Positions 1 through 7,131 of a stretch of DNA of 42,016 bases are shown one piece after another (the first letter of the stretch is position 1; every line of letters begins with the position of its first letter). Made by a program: the position numbers and the translations under genes. Source of the stretch: SFWF01 sp045537915. GTDB lineage: Bacteria; Bacillota; Clostridia; Oscillospirales; Acutalibacteraceae. The DNA lies in contig JAZSQK010000068.1 of the NCBI GenBank assembly GCA_045537915.1, forward strand, positions 1 through 42,016, written 5' to 3'. The notes beneath the pieces are model-generated. The model searched no databases, had not been told where the DNA came from, and saw nothing but the letters and a program-made list of their open reading frames with translations.

Positions 1-8
1 ATTTTCAT
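1..8 (-). CDS. 5' tip of a gene running off the left edge
   Basis: Only the ATG (complement of 6-8) and the next five bases of a leftward gene are in the window. It is called because a strong ribosome binding site, AGGAGGTC, lies on the minus strand at about 14-21 with six bases before the ATG. The product cannot be judged. Confidence 0.55.
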
Positions 9-55
9 AATTGACCTCCTATGTCTTTAATGCTTGTGGTTGGCAGACCTTTTGC

Positions 56-61
56 ATTATA
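56..61 (-). promoter_or_regulatory. -10 element for the left-edge gene
   Basis: The minus strand reads TATAAT, preceded by TGA, so it has an extended -10 (TGN). No good -35 is seen 17 bases upstream. The start codon of the left-edge gene is about 48 bases downstream. Confidence 0.4.
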
Positions 62-103
62 TCATAGGAGCTCTTTTTTACTCATCGGCAAAAGCCTCTC
101 TGG

Positions 104-126
104 AACCACACGCTTAGCGTGTGGTT
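104..126. repeat. Perfect small hairpin
   Basis: A ten-base stem AACCACACGC closes on GCGTGTGGTT around a TTA loop. It lacks a clear T-tract. It resembles the short hairpins with three- or four-base loops in the arrays at 1.5 and 2.3 kb and may be a solitary unit. Confidence 0.5.
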
Positions 127-143
127 TTCGTTATACAAAAAGT

Positions 144-176
144 AAAATCCCGAACGCTTTCGCATTCGGGATTTTT
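144..176. terminator. Intrinsic terminator, probably bidirectional
   Basis: The stem AAAATCCCGAA / TTCGGGATTTT is flanked by A and T runs on both sides. It lies downstream of the PH-domain gene on the minus strand and can end its transcript. Confidence 0.7.
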
Positions 177-181
177 GGGTA

Positions 182-221
182 GTTTGAACTTAATGGCACG
201 AATGAAAAGTGCCTGAAAACC
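182..221 (-). repeat. Shared 3' element, copy 1
   Basis: About 40 bp nearly identical to 1709-1750, starting TTTGAACTTAATGGCACGAA on the plus strand. On the minus strand it contains the small hairpin GGCAC...GTGCC. In both places it sits just after the stop codon of a minus-strand gene and just before a strong terminator hairpin, although the two genes are unrelated. Confidence 0.7.
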
Positions 222-242
222 TAATTTTCTTAAAAAATATAA

Positions 243-623
243 TTATAATGTTCTTTCCGAAATCATTTTACAAATGGCGGTAACATTTGCATTTCTGGAA
301 AATTCAAAACGCACTCTGCCGATACCGGAAAACCAAAGGTCAAGTTCACTATCATAATCGAGAACACCAGCAGTTTCCACAGAAAAAGCTTGTATCTTAC
401 TGTATGGCAAAGAAGTAAAATCTTTTTTTGTGCCTGTAAGTCCCTGAACATTTATCGAAATAATTCTTTTATTCGTAAATACAACGCCATCGCGAATGCC
501 TTTAAAAGTCCCAAGAATGCTCTCGCCATCAGTAAACATCGGCACTATCAACGATGCGTATGTATCATCGCTAACCGCTTTCAATTTTGAGTAAATAGAA
601 CTGCCATTTTTAAAATCAATCAT
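243..623 (-). CDS. Bacterial PH-domain protein (bPH_1 type)
   Basis: 126 aa, no signal peptide or membrane segment, so cytosolic. The central segment (VVFTNKRII, then GLTGTKKDF, SLPYSKI and FSVETAG at roughly residues 47-86) is the strand pattern of the bacterial pleckstrin-homology family, widespread in Firmicutes and of unknown ligand. The length is normal for a single-domain member. It stands alone: the next gene upstream starts about 110 bases away, and a shared 3' element plus terminator follow it. AT-rich intergenic DNA and the nearby hairpin arrays suggest an accessory gene. Function beyond the fold is not known. Confidence 0.75.
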   Translation of the reverse strand: MIDFKNGSSIYSKLKAVSDDTYASLIVPMFTDGESILGTFKGIRDGVVFTNKRIISINVQGLTGTKKDFTSLPYSKIQAFSVETAGVLDYDSELDLWFSGIGRVRFEFSRNANVTAICKMISERTL

Positions 624-731
624 TATTTAATTCTCCCCTCTTATTTGTATATATTGTAACATTTTTCTATACAAATAGCAATACTCATAGAACATGATGT
701 TTTGCCATTTAACCATTCACTATAAATAAAA

Positions 732-1436
732 TTACAATTTAATATATCCATTCAAAAATTCTTCCGTCCTTTTTATTATTGAGAATTCAAACGGCGTTGA
801 TTCTATTAAGAATCCATCCAAATAATTTGAAGTCAAACGCTGGCACTCACCATCAATGAGCACTCGCCATTCGTTTTGATCTTTGTAAGACAAACTTTTA
901 ACAAAATATCTGTCAAGAGGACTGCCCGTAATTCGGTATTCATGCGTATCATCGAAGTCTGTCAGATTTCTATATAAAACCATACCTGAATCATAACCTA
1001 TTTTCTGTCCATTGCAGTCAACTGAGGTGCCGATCTTATTTAACAATTCAGAAGACCAAAAAAGCATTACGTAATCGCCAAACTTAGCCATCGATTTCTT
1101 GTACTCATCTTTGAAATGCCAAATATTATTACCAACTTCAATCATAACGTTTTTTGTGATCGCTGAAGCACAAAACATCATTAAGTTTTCATCATTTAAA
1201 ATAGAGTGGGTTACAAAATCTGGTCTTGGAATAGTATCAAACAATCTTTCACCGCAAGCACTATAAATCTCAATATCGTGTGGGTTCAAAGGAATCCGTC
1301 CTTCCATTGAGTCACCACGATAATCTGTTCCATCATTTCTATATTTTTGTATAGGATTAAAGAAGATTCTACCGTTCTGTAATTGCTTTATATGTTCTTC
1401 ATTGCCAAACTTTGCAATTAAGAAATTATTGCCCAT
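732..1436 (-). CDS. Unrecognised cytosolic protein, possibly DUF2971-like
   Basis: 234 aa, with no membrane segment or signal peptide. The N-terminus (IAKFGNEEHIKQLQNGRIFFNP) followed by a GDSMEG segment, and later a YKDQNEWRVLIDGE segment near residue 185, recall DUF2971-type proteins, whose members often carry a conserved E-W-R near the C-terminus and are frequent near phage and mobile genes. This is resemblance by eye only. It lies between a PH-domain gene and a hairpin array, each with its own spacing, so there is no clear operon. Could equally be an orphan family. Confidence 0.6.
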   Translation of the reverse strand: MGNNFLIAKFGNEEHIKQLQNGRIFFNPIQKYRNDGTDYRGDSMEGRIPLNPHDIEIYSACGERLFDTIPRPDFVTHSILNDENLMMFCASAITKNVMIEVGNNIWHFKDEYKKSMAKFGDYVMLFWSSELLNKIGTSVDCNGQKIGYDSGMVLYRNLTDFDDTHEYRITGSPLDRYFVKSLSYKDQNEWRVLIDGECQRLTSNYLDGFLIESTPFEFSIIKRTEEFLNGYIKL

Positions 1437-1506
1437 TAGAAATACACACCCCTTTAGGTTATTATAGCAGAAAATCGGCGCAGTCGCAAGATTTTAATGA
1501 TATTCC

Positions 1507-1668
1507 GTGCTACGCACAGAGTGATATTATGCCTTACGGCATAGTGATATTTTTGCTATCGCAAAAGTGGTATTATATTCGCCTCTTAACTGCCCAAAGG
1601 GCAATATCACTCGGCTTTAGCCGAATATCACTGCAAAGCAATATAACTCGCCGAAGGCGAATATAACT
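1507..1668. repeat. Hairpin array 1: variable stems joined by conserved linkers
   Basis: A chain of very short palindromes, each with different stem bases: GTGC-TAC-GCAC, ATGCC-TTAC-GGCAT, TTTTGC-TATC-GCAAAA, GCCC-AAA-GGGC, CGGC-TTTA-GCCG, GC-AAA-GC, CGCC-GAA-GGCG. They are joined by a near-constant nine-base linker. In the left half it reads AGTGATATT; in the right half AATATCACT or AATATAACT, the reverse complement. The array can therefore fold as one branched tree, linkers pairing across the centre and hairpins budding off. There is no gene in it. Confidence 0.75.
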
Positions 1669-1702
1669 GAAAAAACTCTTGTTCTTTCGAACAAGAGTTT
1701 TT
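1669..1702. terminator. Strong intrinsic terminator
   Basis: The stem AAACTCTTGTTC / GAACAAGAGTTT has T and A runs on both sides, so it can work on either strand. It separates the membrane-protein gene on the minus strand from hairpin array 1. Confidence 0.75.
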
Positions 1703-1708
1703 TTGGGC

Positions 1709-1750
1709 GTTTTGAACTTAATGGCACGAATTAAAAGTGCCTGAAAACCG
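1709..1750 (-). repeat. Shared 3' element, copy 2
   Basis: Near-identical to 182-221. It directly follows the stop codon of the membrane-protein gene on the minus strand and precedes its terminator, exactly as copy 1 follows the PH-domain gene. Confidence 0.7.
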
Positions 1751-1760
1751 AGGATTTTCT

Positions 1761-2240
1761 TTATTTTCTCTTATTAATTTCTCTAACTAAACTACCGTTT
1801 ACATTCCAAACTGTAATTTCAAAATTTTCTCCTGAAATTATTACTCTTGACAACCGTTTCGAACCTGCTCCAAGTCTAGGCGGTATGTATTCAACAGTTT
1901 CAATTTCATCATACTCGATATATCCATTAGTTTTGTTATGCCTTGAATTAATTCTTGTTTCTGCACTAAAATAATATATTTTTTCTTCAGTTAAAACACA
2001 TAATATTTTTCCAAAAACAAGCCTATTCAAGATTGCCAATAATATGAATGGTGAAAAACAAGTAATAACAATAACTATATTGAGAAAATTATTTTTAAAG
2101 TTTTCAATATCGAATAAACAAAAAATTATATAACAAATTGCAAAAATCAATACGCCTATAATTACCCCATCAAAGTATTGCTCTCTGATTTTTTTACCAT
2201 CTATATCTTTTGCAACTAAATTTTTGTTGTTTCTTGGCAT
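1761..2240 (-). CDS. Small membrane protein with a PH-like C-terminal half
   Basis: 159 aa. Two hydrophobic segments (about residues 25-43 and 53-76) form a hairpin in the membrane. The C-terminal half (LTEEKIYYFS, then IEYDEIETVEYIPP and RVIISGENFEI) has the strand-rich pattern of bacterial PH-like domains on the cytosolic side. The N-terminus is basic. Pairing with the soluble PH-domain gene 1.2 kb away, and sharing its 3' element, hints at a common origin. The assignment to a PH-like fold is inference; no function is known. Confidence 0.6.
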   Translation of the reverse strand: MPRNNKNLVAKDIDGKKIREQYFDGVIIGVLIFAICYIIFCLFDIENFKNNFLNIVIVITCFSPFILLAILNRLVFGKILCVLTEEKIYYFSAETRINSRHNKTNGYIEYDEIETVEYIPPRLGAGSKRLSRVIISGENFEITVWNVNGSLVREINKRK

Positions 2241-2290
2241 TCATCATCACCGCCTATGAATGTATTATAACATAAAAGCGGCAATAAATC

Positions 2291-2473
2291 AATGCGAAGC
2301 ATTGTATCTCATCAATTCCGTAGGAATTGCATATCATCAAAACTTTAGTTTTGTATATCATCATTGCGAAAGTTTTTGATGCACGCTAAAGCGTGATGAT
2401 ATACAGTCCTAACGTACTGATGAGATACAACACGGCATTGCCGTGTTGATGATATGCCATTGCTTTCGCAATG
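2291..2473. repeat. Hairpin array 2: variable stems, exactly complementary linkers
   Basis: Seven small palindromes, including AATGC-GAA-GCATT, AATTCC-GTA-GGAATT, AAAAC-TTTA-GTTTT, CACGC-TAAA-GCGTG, AACACGGC-ATT-GCCGTGTT and CATTGC-TTTC-GCAATG, separated by ten-base linkers. The three left linkers are GTATCTCATC, GCATATCATC and GTATATCATC. The three right linkers are GATGATATAC, GATGAGATAC and GATGATATGC. Each right linker is the perfect reverse complement of one left linker, including the variant bases. No reading frame is present. It lies between a tRNA terminator and the membrane-protein gene. Confidence 0.8.
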
Positions 2474-2477
2474 GATA

Positions 2478-2510
2478 AAAAAACACTCGTTCAAGAGAAC
2501 GAGTGTTTTT
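2478..2510. terminator. Terminator of tRNA-Thr
   Basis: The stem AACACTCGTTC / GAACGAGTGTT, with T-runs on both strands, begins at once after the CCA end of the minus-strand tRNA gene. Confidence 0.85.
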
Positions 2511-2586
2511 TGGAGCTGCTAACCAGATTCGAACTGGTGACCTCATCCTTACCAAGGATGTGCTCTACCACCTGAGCCATAGCAGC
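2511..2586 (-). tRNA. tRNA-Thr (anticodon GGT)
   Basis: 76 nt including an encoded CCA. The minus strand starts GCTGCTA, which pairs with TAGCAGC at the 3' end; the discriminator base is T. The anticodon stem ATCC/GGAT encloses the loop TTGGTAA, giving anticodon GGT, which reads ACC and ACT. The T arm contains GGTTCGAATCTGG-type bases (GTTCGAATC). It has its own promoter and terminator, so it is a single-gene unit. Confidence 0.95.
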
Positions 2587-2603
2587 ATTTTTGCAACAGT
2601 GTT

Positions 2604-2632
2604 ATTATATGATAATCAGATTATTTTGTCAA
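2604..2632 (-). promoter_or_regulatory. Sigma-A promoter of tRNA-Thr
   Basis: The minus strand reads TTGACA (2632-2627), a 17-base spacer and TATAAT (2609-2604): a perfect consensus promoter about 20 bases before the tRNA. Confidence 0.9.
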
Positions 2633-2708
2633 GCCTTTTTTAATTTATAATTTTTTATGTATAATTTATCACAAATTCGGAAATCATACTTTCAAAGGAG
2701 TTGATAAA

Positions 2709-2912
2709 ATGTTGGATAAGATTTGTCTGGCGCTTGTAATTCTTGGCGCAGTAAACTGGGGACTTGTCGGAATATTCCAGTTTGATCTTGTTGCTTGGAT
2801 CTTTGGCGGTTCAGCGGCAATAATCAGCAGAATAATCTATACAGTAATCGCCCTTGCAGGTATCTGGTGTATCTCTTTACTTTTTACATCAAGACATTCA
2901 AGAGTGGATTAA
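2709..2912 (+). CDS. DUF378 small membrane protein
   Basis: 67 aa with a clear ribosome binding site (AAAGGAG, eight bases before the ATG). It has two membrane segments, about residues 6-24 (LALVILGAVNWGLVGIF) and 38-58, with the ILGAVNWGLVG signature of the DUF378 family (B. subtilis YuzA type). Length is normal. These proteins are of unknown function in the cytoplasmic membrane. It is the only core gene here on the plus strand apart from the Cys-rich peptide gene at 11.7 kb, and it converges on the metallo-hydrolase gene with a shared terminator. Confidence 0.85.
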   Translation: MLDKICLALVILGAVNWGLVGIFQFDLVAWIFGGSAAIISRIIYTVIALAGIWCISLLFTSRHSRVD

Positions 2913-2916
2913 AAAT

Positions 2917-2953
2917 AAATGCTGCCAAGGCTATGTTCCTTGACAGCATTTTT
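2917..2953. terminator. Bidirectional terminator between convergent genes
   Basis: The stem AAATGCTGCCAAGG / CCTTGACAGCATTT has T-tracts on both strands. It ends the DUF378 gene on one side and overlaps the very end of the metallo-hydrolase gene on the other. Confidence 0.8.
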
Positions 2954-3870
2954 CATTCTTTTTCGAGTACCGGCCTTAAAATTCCGTTTTCAACGAAAAA
3001 TGTTACATCTCCGTTCTGGTCGGTTCTGTAGACCTTTGCTCCCGATTCATAAAAGTTGCTAATCGCCTCATCATGCGGATGCCCGTAGGAATTAAGCAGA
3101 CCGCAGGAAACAACTACGTATGCAGGAGTTAATTCTTCCAAAAAAGAAAGACTATTAGAATAACGGCTGCCGTGGTGCCCAGCCTTAAAGACATCGCAAT
3201 CAAGCAGTAGCCCGTCTTTTAAAAGCTGCTCCTCGACATCACTTGAGACATCTCCTGTAAAGAGAAATTTAACCCCGTCAATCTCTGCCATAACGACAAC
3301 GCTTCTGTCGTTTGTAGTTGCCTCATTCCCGTAAAAAGCCAGAATTGTAAGTTCAAAATCTCCGATATTTATAACCGTTCCTACCTGTGCTTCATAAACC
3401 TTTGCCTCACAGGTATCCAAGGCTTCCTTAAACTCACGGTAGGCTTTGGAATTTTCATTCTTTTGTTCGGGAATTATAACATTTTCGACCTTCATCTGCT
3501 TTATAACTGTATCTGCTCCGCCGATATGGTCGGCATCGTAATGAGATACTATCATACAGTCACACTCTTTTATTCCGTAACTGCGAAGTGAGCTCATGAG
3601 TCCCTTACCGTCATCGGTATTATCTCCGAAATCTATTATTGCAGAATAACCGTTACTGCAAATAAGTATACTGTCCCCTTGACCGACATCAATAAACCGT
3701 ATGAAATCGTCCTGTGATACAGTTTTACTGTTTGTCAGAGCGTAGACTATATCTGTCCAGGTCGGTACTCTGACATCGGCAGAAAAGGAAATAATGCAAA
3801 CTAACAAAACTAAGGCCGAAACAACTGCGGCAAGAAGCTTTGTCAGTTTGCTTTTTCTTTTATTGCTCAC
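2953..3870 (-). CDS. ComEC/Rec2-like metallo-beta-lactamase-fold protein, membrane-anchored
   Basis: About 305 aa. A basic N-terminus and one hydrophobic segment (LLAAVVSALVLLVCIISF) anchor it, with the catalytic domain probably outside. The core shows the metallo-beta-lactamase motifs: FIDVGQGDS, then SHYDADHIGG (HxDxDH), FTGD and KAGHHGS. This matches the C-terminal hydrolase domain of ComEC, here without the transport channel; such free-standing forms are common in Firmicutes. I chose the GTG at 3870, which overlaps the ftsK stop as GTGA and implies translational coupling; an ATG at 3900 in the same frame is possible but has a poor ribosome site. Likely metal-dependent phosphodiesterase/nuclease; the substrate is unknown. 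Confidence 0.8.
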   Translation of the reverse strand: MSNKRKSKLTKLLAAVVSALVLLVCIISFSADVRVPTWTDIVYALTNSKTVSQDDFIRFIDVGQGDSILICSNGYSAIIDFGDNTDDGKGLMSSLRSYGIKECDCMIVSHYDADHIGGADTVIKQMKVENVIIPEQKNENSKAYREFKEALDTCEAKVYEAQVGTVINIGDFELTILAFYGNEATTNDRSVVVMAEIDGVKFLFTGDVSSDVEEQLLKDGLLLDCDVFKAGHHGSRYSNSLSFLEELTPAYVVVSCGLLNSYGHPHDEAISNFYESGAKVYRTDQNGDVTFFVENGILRPVLEKE

Positions 3871-6248
3871 GACTCTTCGCCGGCCTTTTGCTCCATCCAC
3901 TGCTCACGGGAAATCAGCACCTGTCTGGGTTTTGCGCCCTCATAAGGTCCTACTATTCCCCTCTCCTCCATCTCGTCTATAAGACGGGCGGCACGGGCAT
4001 AGCCGAGTTTGAGCCTTCTCTGGAGCATAGATGTAGACGCCTGTCCATTTTCAATAACAACCTCGATAGCGGCATTAAGCATAGAATCAGCCTCTTCTAC
4101 CGCATCGGCAGAACCTGTGCCCATTTCCTTTTTATTTACGGGAGCCTGGCGGTCTATCTCGTCCATAATCTCCTGACTGTAATCTGCGGTATGGTCGGAT
4201 TTTACAAACTTAACGACCGTTTCAACCTCGGCATCGGTAACAAAACAGCCCTGTATTCTTGAGGGTTTTATTGCACCTGCAGGGTTAAAGAGCATATCTC
4301 CTTTACCGAGAAGCTTTTCTGCTCCTGCGGCATCAAGAATAGTTCTTGAGTCGACCTGAGATGAAACAAGGAAGGCTATTCTCGTCGGAATATTAGCTTT
4401 GATAACGCCTGTAACGACATCGACCGACGGGCGCTGTGTAGCGATAATTAGATGCATTCCTGCCGCTCTGGCCTTAGCAGCAATTCTGTTAATAGAATCC
4501 TCAACCTCTTTGGGCGCCGTCATCATAAGGTCGGCAAGCTCGTCAATGATTATAACTATCCTCGGAAGCTTAACCATTTCTTCATCGTTTTCAGCGATAC
4601 GGTTATATCCGTCAATATCCCTTACATTACTTGCGGCGAACATCTGATATCTCTTTTCCATCTCGCTGACCGCCCAACCGAGAGTACCTGCGGCCTTTCT
4701 CGGATCGGTAACAACAGGCACGAGAAGATGAGGAATTCCGTTATATACCGTAAGCTCAACGACCTTGGGATCGATCATTATAAGCTTGACCTCATCAGGT
4801 CTTGCCTTGTAGAGAATACTCATAATGAGGGTATTGATACAAACCGATTTTCCCGAGCCTGTAGAACCTGCGATGAGACCGTGAGGCATTTTGGATATAT
4901 CAGTAACTATGGCATTTCCTGCGATATCCTTACCGAGAGCAACGGTAAGTTTGCTCTTTGAACCTGAAAATACCTGCGATTCTATAAGATCTCTAACCCT
5001 TACAACATTTCCTGCACGGTTGGGAATCTCTATACCGACAGCCGCCTTGCCCGGAATGGGCGCCTCTATGCGAACCCCTGCCGCCGCAAGATTAAGCGCA
5101 ATATCGTCGGCCAGATTTGTAATCTTGCTTATCTTAACACCTGCGCTTGGCTGAAGCTCATATCGTGTAACTGTAGGACCTCGTGAAATATCAACAACCC
5201 TTGTTTCAACGCCAAAGCTACGCAAGGTTGCGACCAGACGCTCTGCTGTATGCTCAAGCTCAGCCTCAATAGAGCCCTGATTTGAAAAGGCATCCTTTTT
5301 AAGCAGTTCAATGGGCGGGAACTTATAGGTTTCTCCTGTCATTGCAATACTGTCTACCGAAGCCTGTTCAACATTTTCTTTTGTCTGTTCAATTATCTTT
5401 TTGGTCTTCTGCGCTTCCTTTTTGGCCGCATCAAGTGCACCGTCAACCGAAACCGAGCTTCCCTCACTATCATCTTCTATAATAACTCCGTCCAAATCGG
5501 TAACAGGCTCATCTCTGTATGTACTGATAACCTTTTTCTGCTTCTCGGTTATAGAGGTGTAATCGGTCTTTCTTCCCTTGTGGTTTTCAGAAATCGGAAC
5601 GTCAATGTCTGAAACGGGGATTTTATCCTCCTTGTCAAGCCTTGACTGGAAGGTTTGCTCAACCGACTTTTCGATTCTTTTAATAGGCCTTGCAACACCC
5701 TTGAAGAGCGCAATTAAGGTTGTTCCTGTCATAAGCATAAGGAAAACAAGAATAAGTATGCAGACGGTAATTCCCGCACCTGTTTTGCCGAATGCCATAA
5801 ACATAGGTTGTCCTACAAGCGCCCCGATAAAGCCGCCGCCCTTTAACTCAGTGCCTCGGCTATAGGCTTTTGAGAGATGCTCTGTAAAGGATTGGACCTC
5901 AGGATGAGCCGAAAAAATATCAATAGCGGCGCCTATTAAAACTGTAACTACTGCCGACTCAATAATTTTAGAGGATAATGTACCGTAAAGCTTATCCAAC
6001 GCATAAAGCACCGCAACTACAATAAGGAATATCGGCATCAAATATGTAAGCAGACCGAAAAGGCCGAAGAGAAAATTGTGACCTGCTAACCACACGTTCT
6101 CTCCGGGTATCAGCACTACCGCAAATAAAAGAAGCGAAACGCCGAAAAGGATTACTGAAAAGACCTGTCTCTGTCCTCCCGTAACCTTTTTCTGCTGTTG
6201 TGAACTATTTGTGTTTTTTCTCTTCTTGGAACCTTTTCTGGCTGCCAT
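3867..6248 (-). CDS. ftsK: DNA translocase FtsK/SpoIIIE
   Basis: 793 aa. The N-terminus is strongly basic, followed by about four membrane segments (residues 30-180), a charged linker, then the RecA-like motor with Walker A (AGSTGSGKS) and Walker B (IVIIIDELADLMM), and a C-terminal winged-helix gamma domain (STSMLQRRLKLGYARAARLIDEME) that reads polarity sequences on the chromosome. It pumps DNA across the closing septum in division or sporulation. Size is typical of Gram-positive SpoIIIE/SftA-class proteins with membrane anchors. ATG at 6248 is preferred because GGGAG lies seven bases before it; another in-frame ATG is at 6254. It follows tepA, as in B. subtilis. Confidence 0.95.
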   Translation of the reverse strand: MAARKGSKKRKNTNSSQQQKKVTGGQRQVFSVILFGVSLLLFAVVLIPGENVWLAGHNFLFGLFGLLTYLMPIFLIVVAVLYALDKLYGTLSSKIIESAVVTVLIGAAIDIFSAHPEVQSFTEHLSKAYSRGTELKGGGFIGALVGQPMFMAFGKTGAGITVCILILVFLMLMTGTTLIALFKGVARPIKRIEKSVEQTFQSRLDKEDKIPVSDIDVPISENHKGRKTDYTSITEKQKKVISTYRDEPVTDLDGVIIEDDSEGSSVSVDGALDAAKKEAQKTKKIIEQTKENVEQASVDSIAMTGETYKFPPIELLKKDAFSNQGSIEAELEHTAERLVATLRSFGVETRVVDISRGPTVTRYELQPSAGVKISKITNLADDIALNLAAAGVRIEAPIPGKAAVGIEIPNRAGNVVRVRDLIESQVFSGSKSKLTVALGKDIAGNAIVTDISKMPHGLIAGSTGSGKSVCINTLIMSILYKARPDEVKLIMIDPKVVELTVYNGIPHLLVPVVTDPRKAAGTLGWAVSEMEKRYQMFAASNVRDIDGYNRIAENDEEMVKLPRIVIIIDELADLMMTAPKEVEDSINRIAAKARAAGMHLIIATQRPSVDVVTGVIKANIPTRIAFLVSSQVDSRTILDAAGAEKLLGKGDMLFNPAGAIKPSRIQGCFVTDAEVETVVKFVKSDHTADYSQEIMDEIDRQAPVNKKEMGTGSADAVEEADSMLNAAIEVVIENGQASTSMLQRRLKLGYARAARLIDEMEERGIVGPYEGAKPRQVLISREQWMEQKAGEES

Positions 6249-6267
6249 AAACACACTCCCAAATCAG

Positions 6268-6975
6268 TTAGTTTTTATTTTCTATCATATTGTAAAGACA
6301 CTCAATTGCATCTGAAAGACTTCCGACATTATCAATAAGTCCTTCTTCGACCGCCCTCTTCCCGTCAAGCACGGTTCCCACATCGGTTACCATTTCGCCG
6401 ACATTCATCATAAGACTGTTAAACCGTTCTTTTGTTATTCCTGAGTTGGACGATACAAAATTTGTAATTCTGTCCTGCATCTTTTCGAAATGTCTGAGCA
6501 TTTGAGGAACGCCAAGAACCAACCCCGTCATTCTTACAGGATGAATTGTCATTGTTGCGCTCGGCACGATAAACGACCTTTTTGCCGACACACTTAAAGG
6601 AACCCCGATAGAATGTCCTCCTCCGAGGACAAGAGAAACTGTTGGCTTCTTCATTCCCGCTATAAGCTCGGCTATAGCCAGTCCTGCCTCAACATCTCCG
6701 CCAACTGTATTCAAAATGATGAGCAAACCCTCAATTTCACGGTTTTCCTCTACCTCTACAAGCTGCGGAATAACATGCTCATATTTTGTCGTTTTGTTCT
6801 GGTTAGACGAAAGCACATGGCCTTCAATCTCTCCTACAACTGTAAGACAGTGAATAACGTGCCTTCCGCCCTTGCTTGTAACCGAACCGAAATCCTTTAA
6901 CTGCTCGCCCTCATCGCCGAGGTCAGCCGTTTGGTTATTTTCTTCATCATTACTTGATTTATAGTTTTTGTTCAT
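6268..6975 (-). CDS. tepA: ClpP-like serine protease TepA
   Basis: 235 aa. ClpP/crotonase fold: IILNTVGGDVEAG, then GGGHSIGVPLSVSAKRSFIVPSATMTIHPV, in which the serine of GGHSIG and the histidine of TIHPV are in the places of the ClpP catalytic Ser and His. A 35-residue acidic N-terminal extension distinguishes it from housekeeping ClpP. TepA sits beside spoIIIE in B. subtilis and has been linked to protein export and degradation of small acid-soluble spore proteins at germination. It has its own promoter and leads into ftsK with a 19-base gap. Confidence 0.85.
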   Translation of the reverse strand: MNKNYKSSNDEENNQTADLGDEGEQLKDFGSVTSKGGRHVIHCLTVVGEIEGHVLSSNQNKTTKYEHVIPQLVEVEENREIEGLLIILNTVGGDVEAGLAIAELIAGMKKPTVSLVLGGGHSIGVPLSVSAKRSFIVPSATMTIHPVRMTGLVLGVPQMLRHFEKMQDRITNFVSSNSGITKERFNSLMMNVGEMVTDVGTVLDGKRAVEEGLIDNVGSLSDAIECLYNMIENKN

Positions 6976-7037
6976 ATAAACTCCTCCAAATAGTTGTATG
7001 TATATTATTTGGAAAAGAGTTTACAACATACATATTT

Positions 7038-7066
7038 ATTATACTATTTAAATATAACTATTGCAA
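7038..7066 (-). promoter_or_regulatory. Sigma-A promoter of tepA-ftsK
   Basis: The minus strand reads TTGCAA, 17 bases, TATAAT. It is about 60 bases upstream of the tepA start and the only good promoter before the tepA-ftsK-hydrolase operon. Confidence 0.75.
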
Positions 7067-7094
7067 GAAAAATGTAAATCCGGTTAAATGAGTT

Positions 7095-7128
7095 AAAGCG
7101 CCCGTTTTTTTGTTAGAACGGGCGCTTT
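7095..7128. terminator. Terminator of the ctsR-clpC operon
   Basis: The twelve-base perfect stem AAAGCGCCCGTT / AACGGGCGCTTT starts four bases after the clpC stop codon on the minus strand, and is followed there by a weak U-tract. Confidence 0.85.
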
Positions 7129-7131
7129 ATT

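Noticed and set aside
390..590. Plus-strand frame over the PH-domain gene, and many similar antisense frames over ftsK, clpC, ftsZ and the mur genes
   Set aside because: They are shadows of strongly supported genes on the other strand and lack ribosome sites.
1507..2473. Hairpin arrays as CRISPR arrays
   Set aside because: There is no constant repeat with unique spacers: the constant part is only nine or ten bases, flips orientation midway, and the variable parts are palindromes. No cas genes are present.
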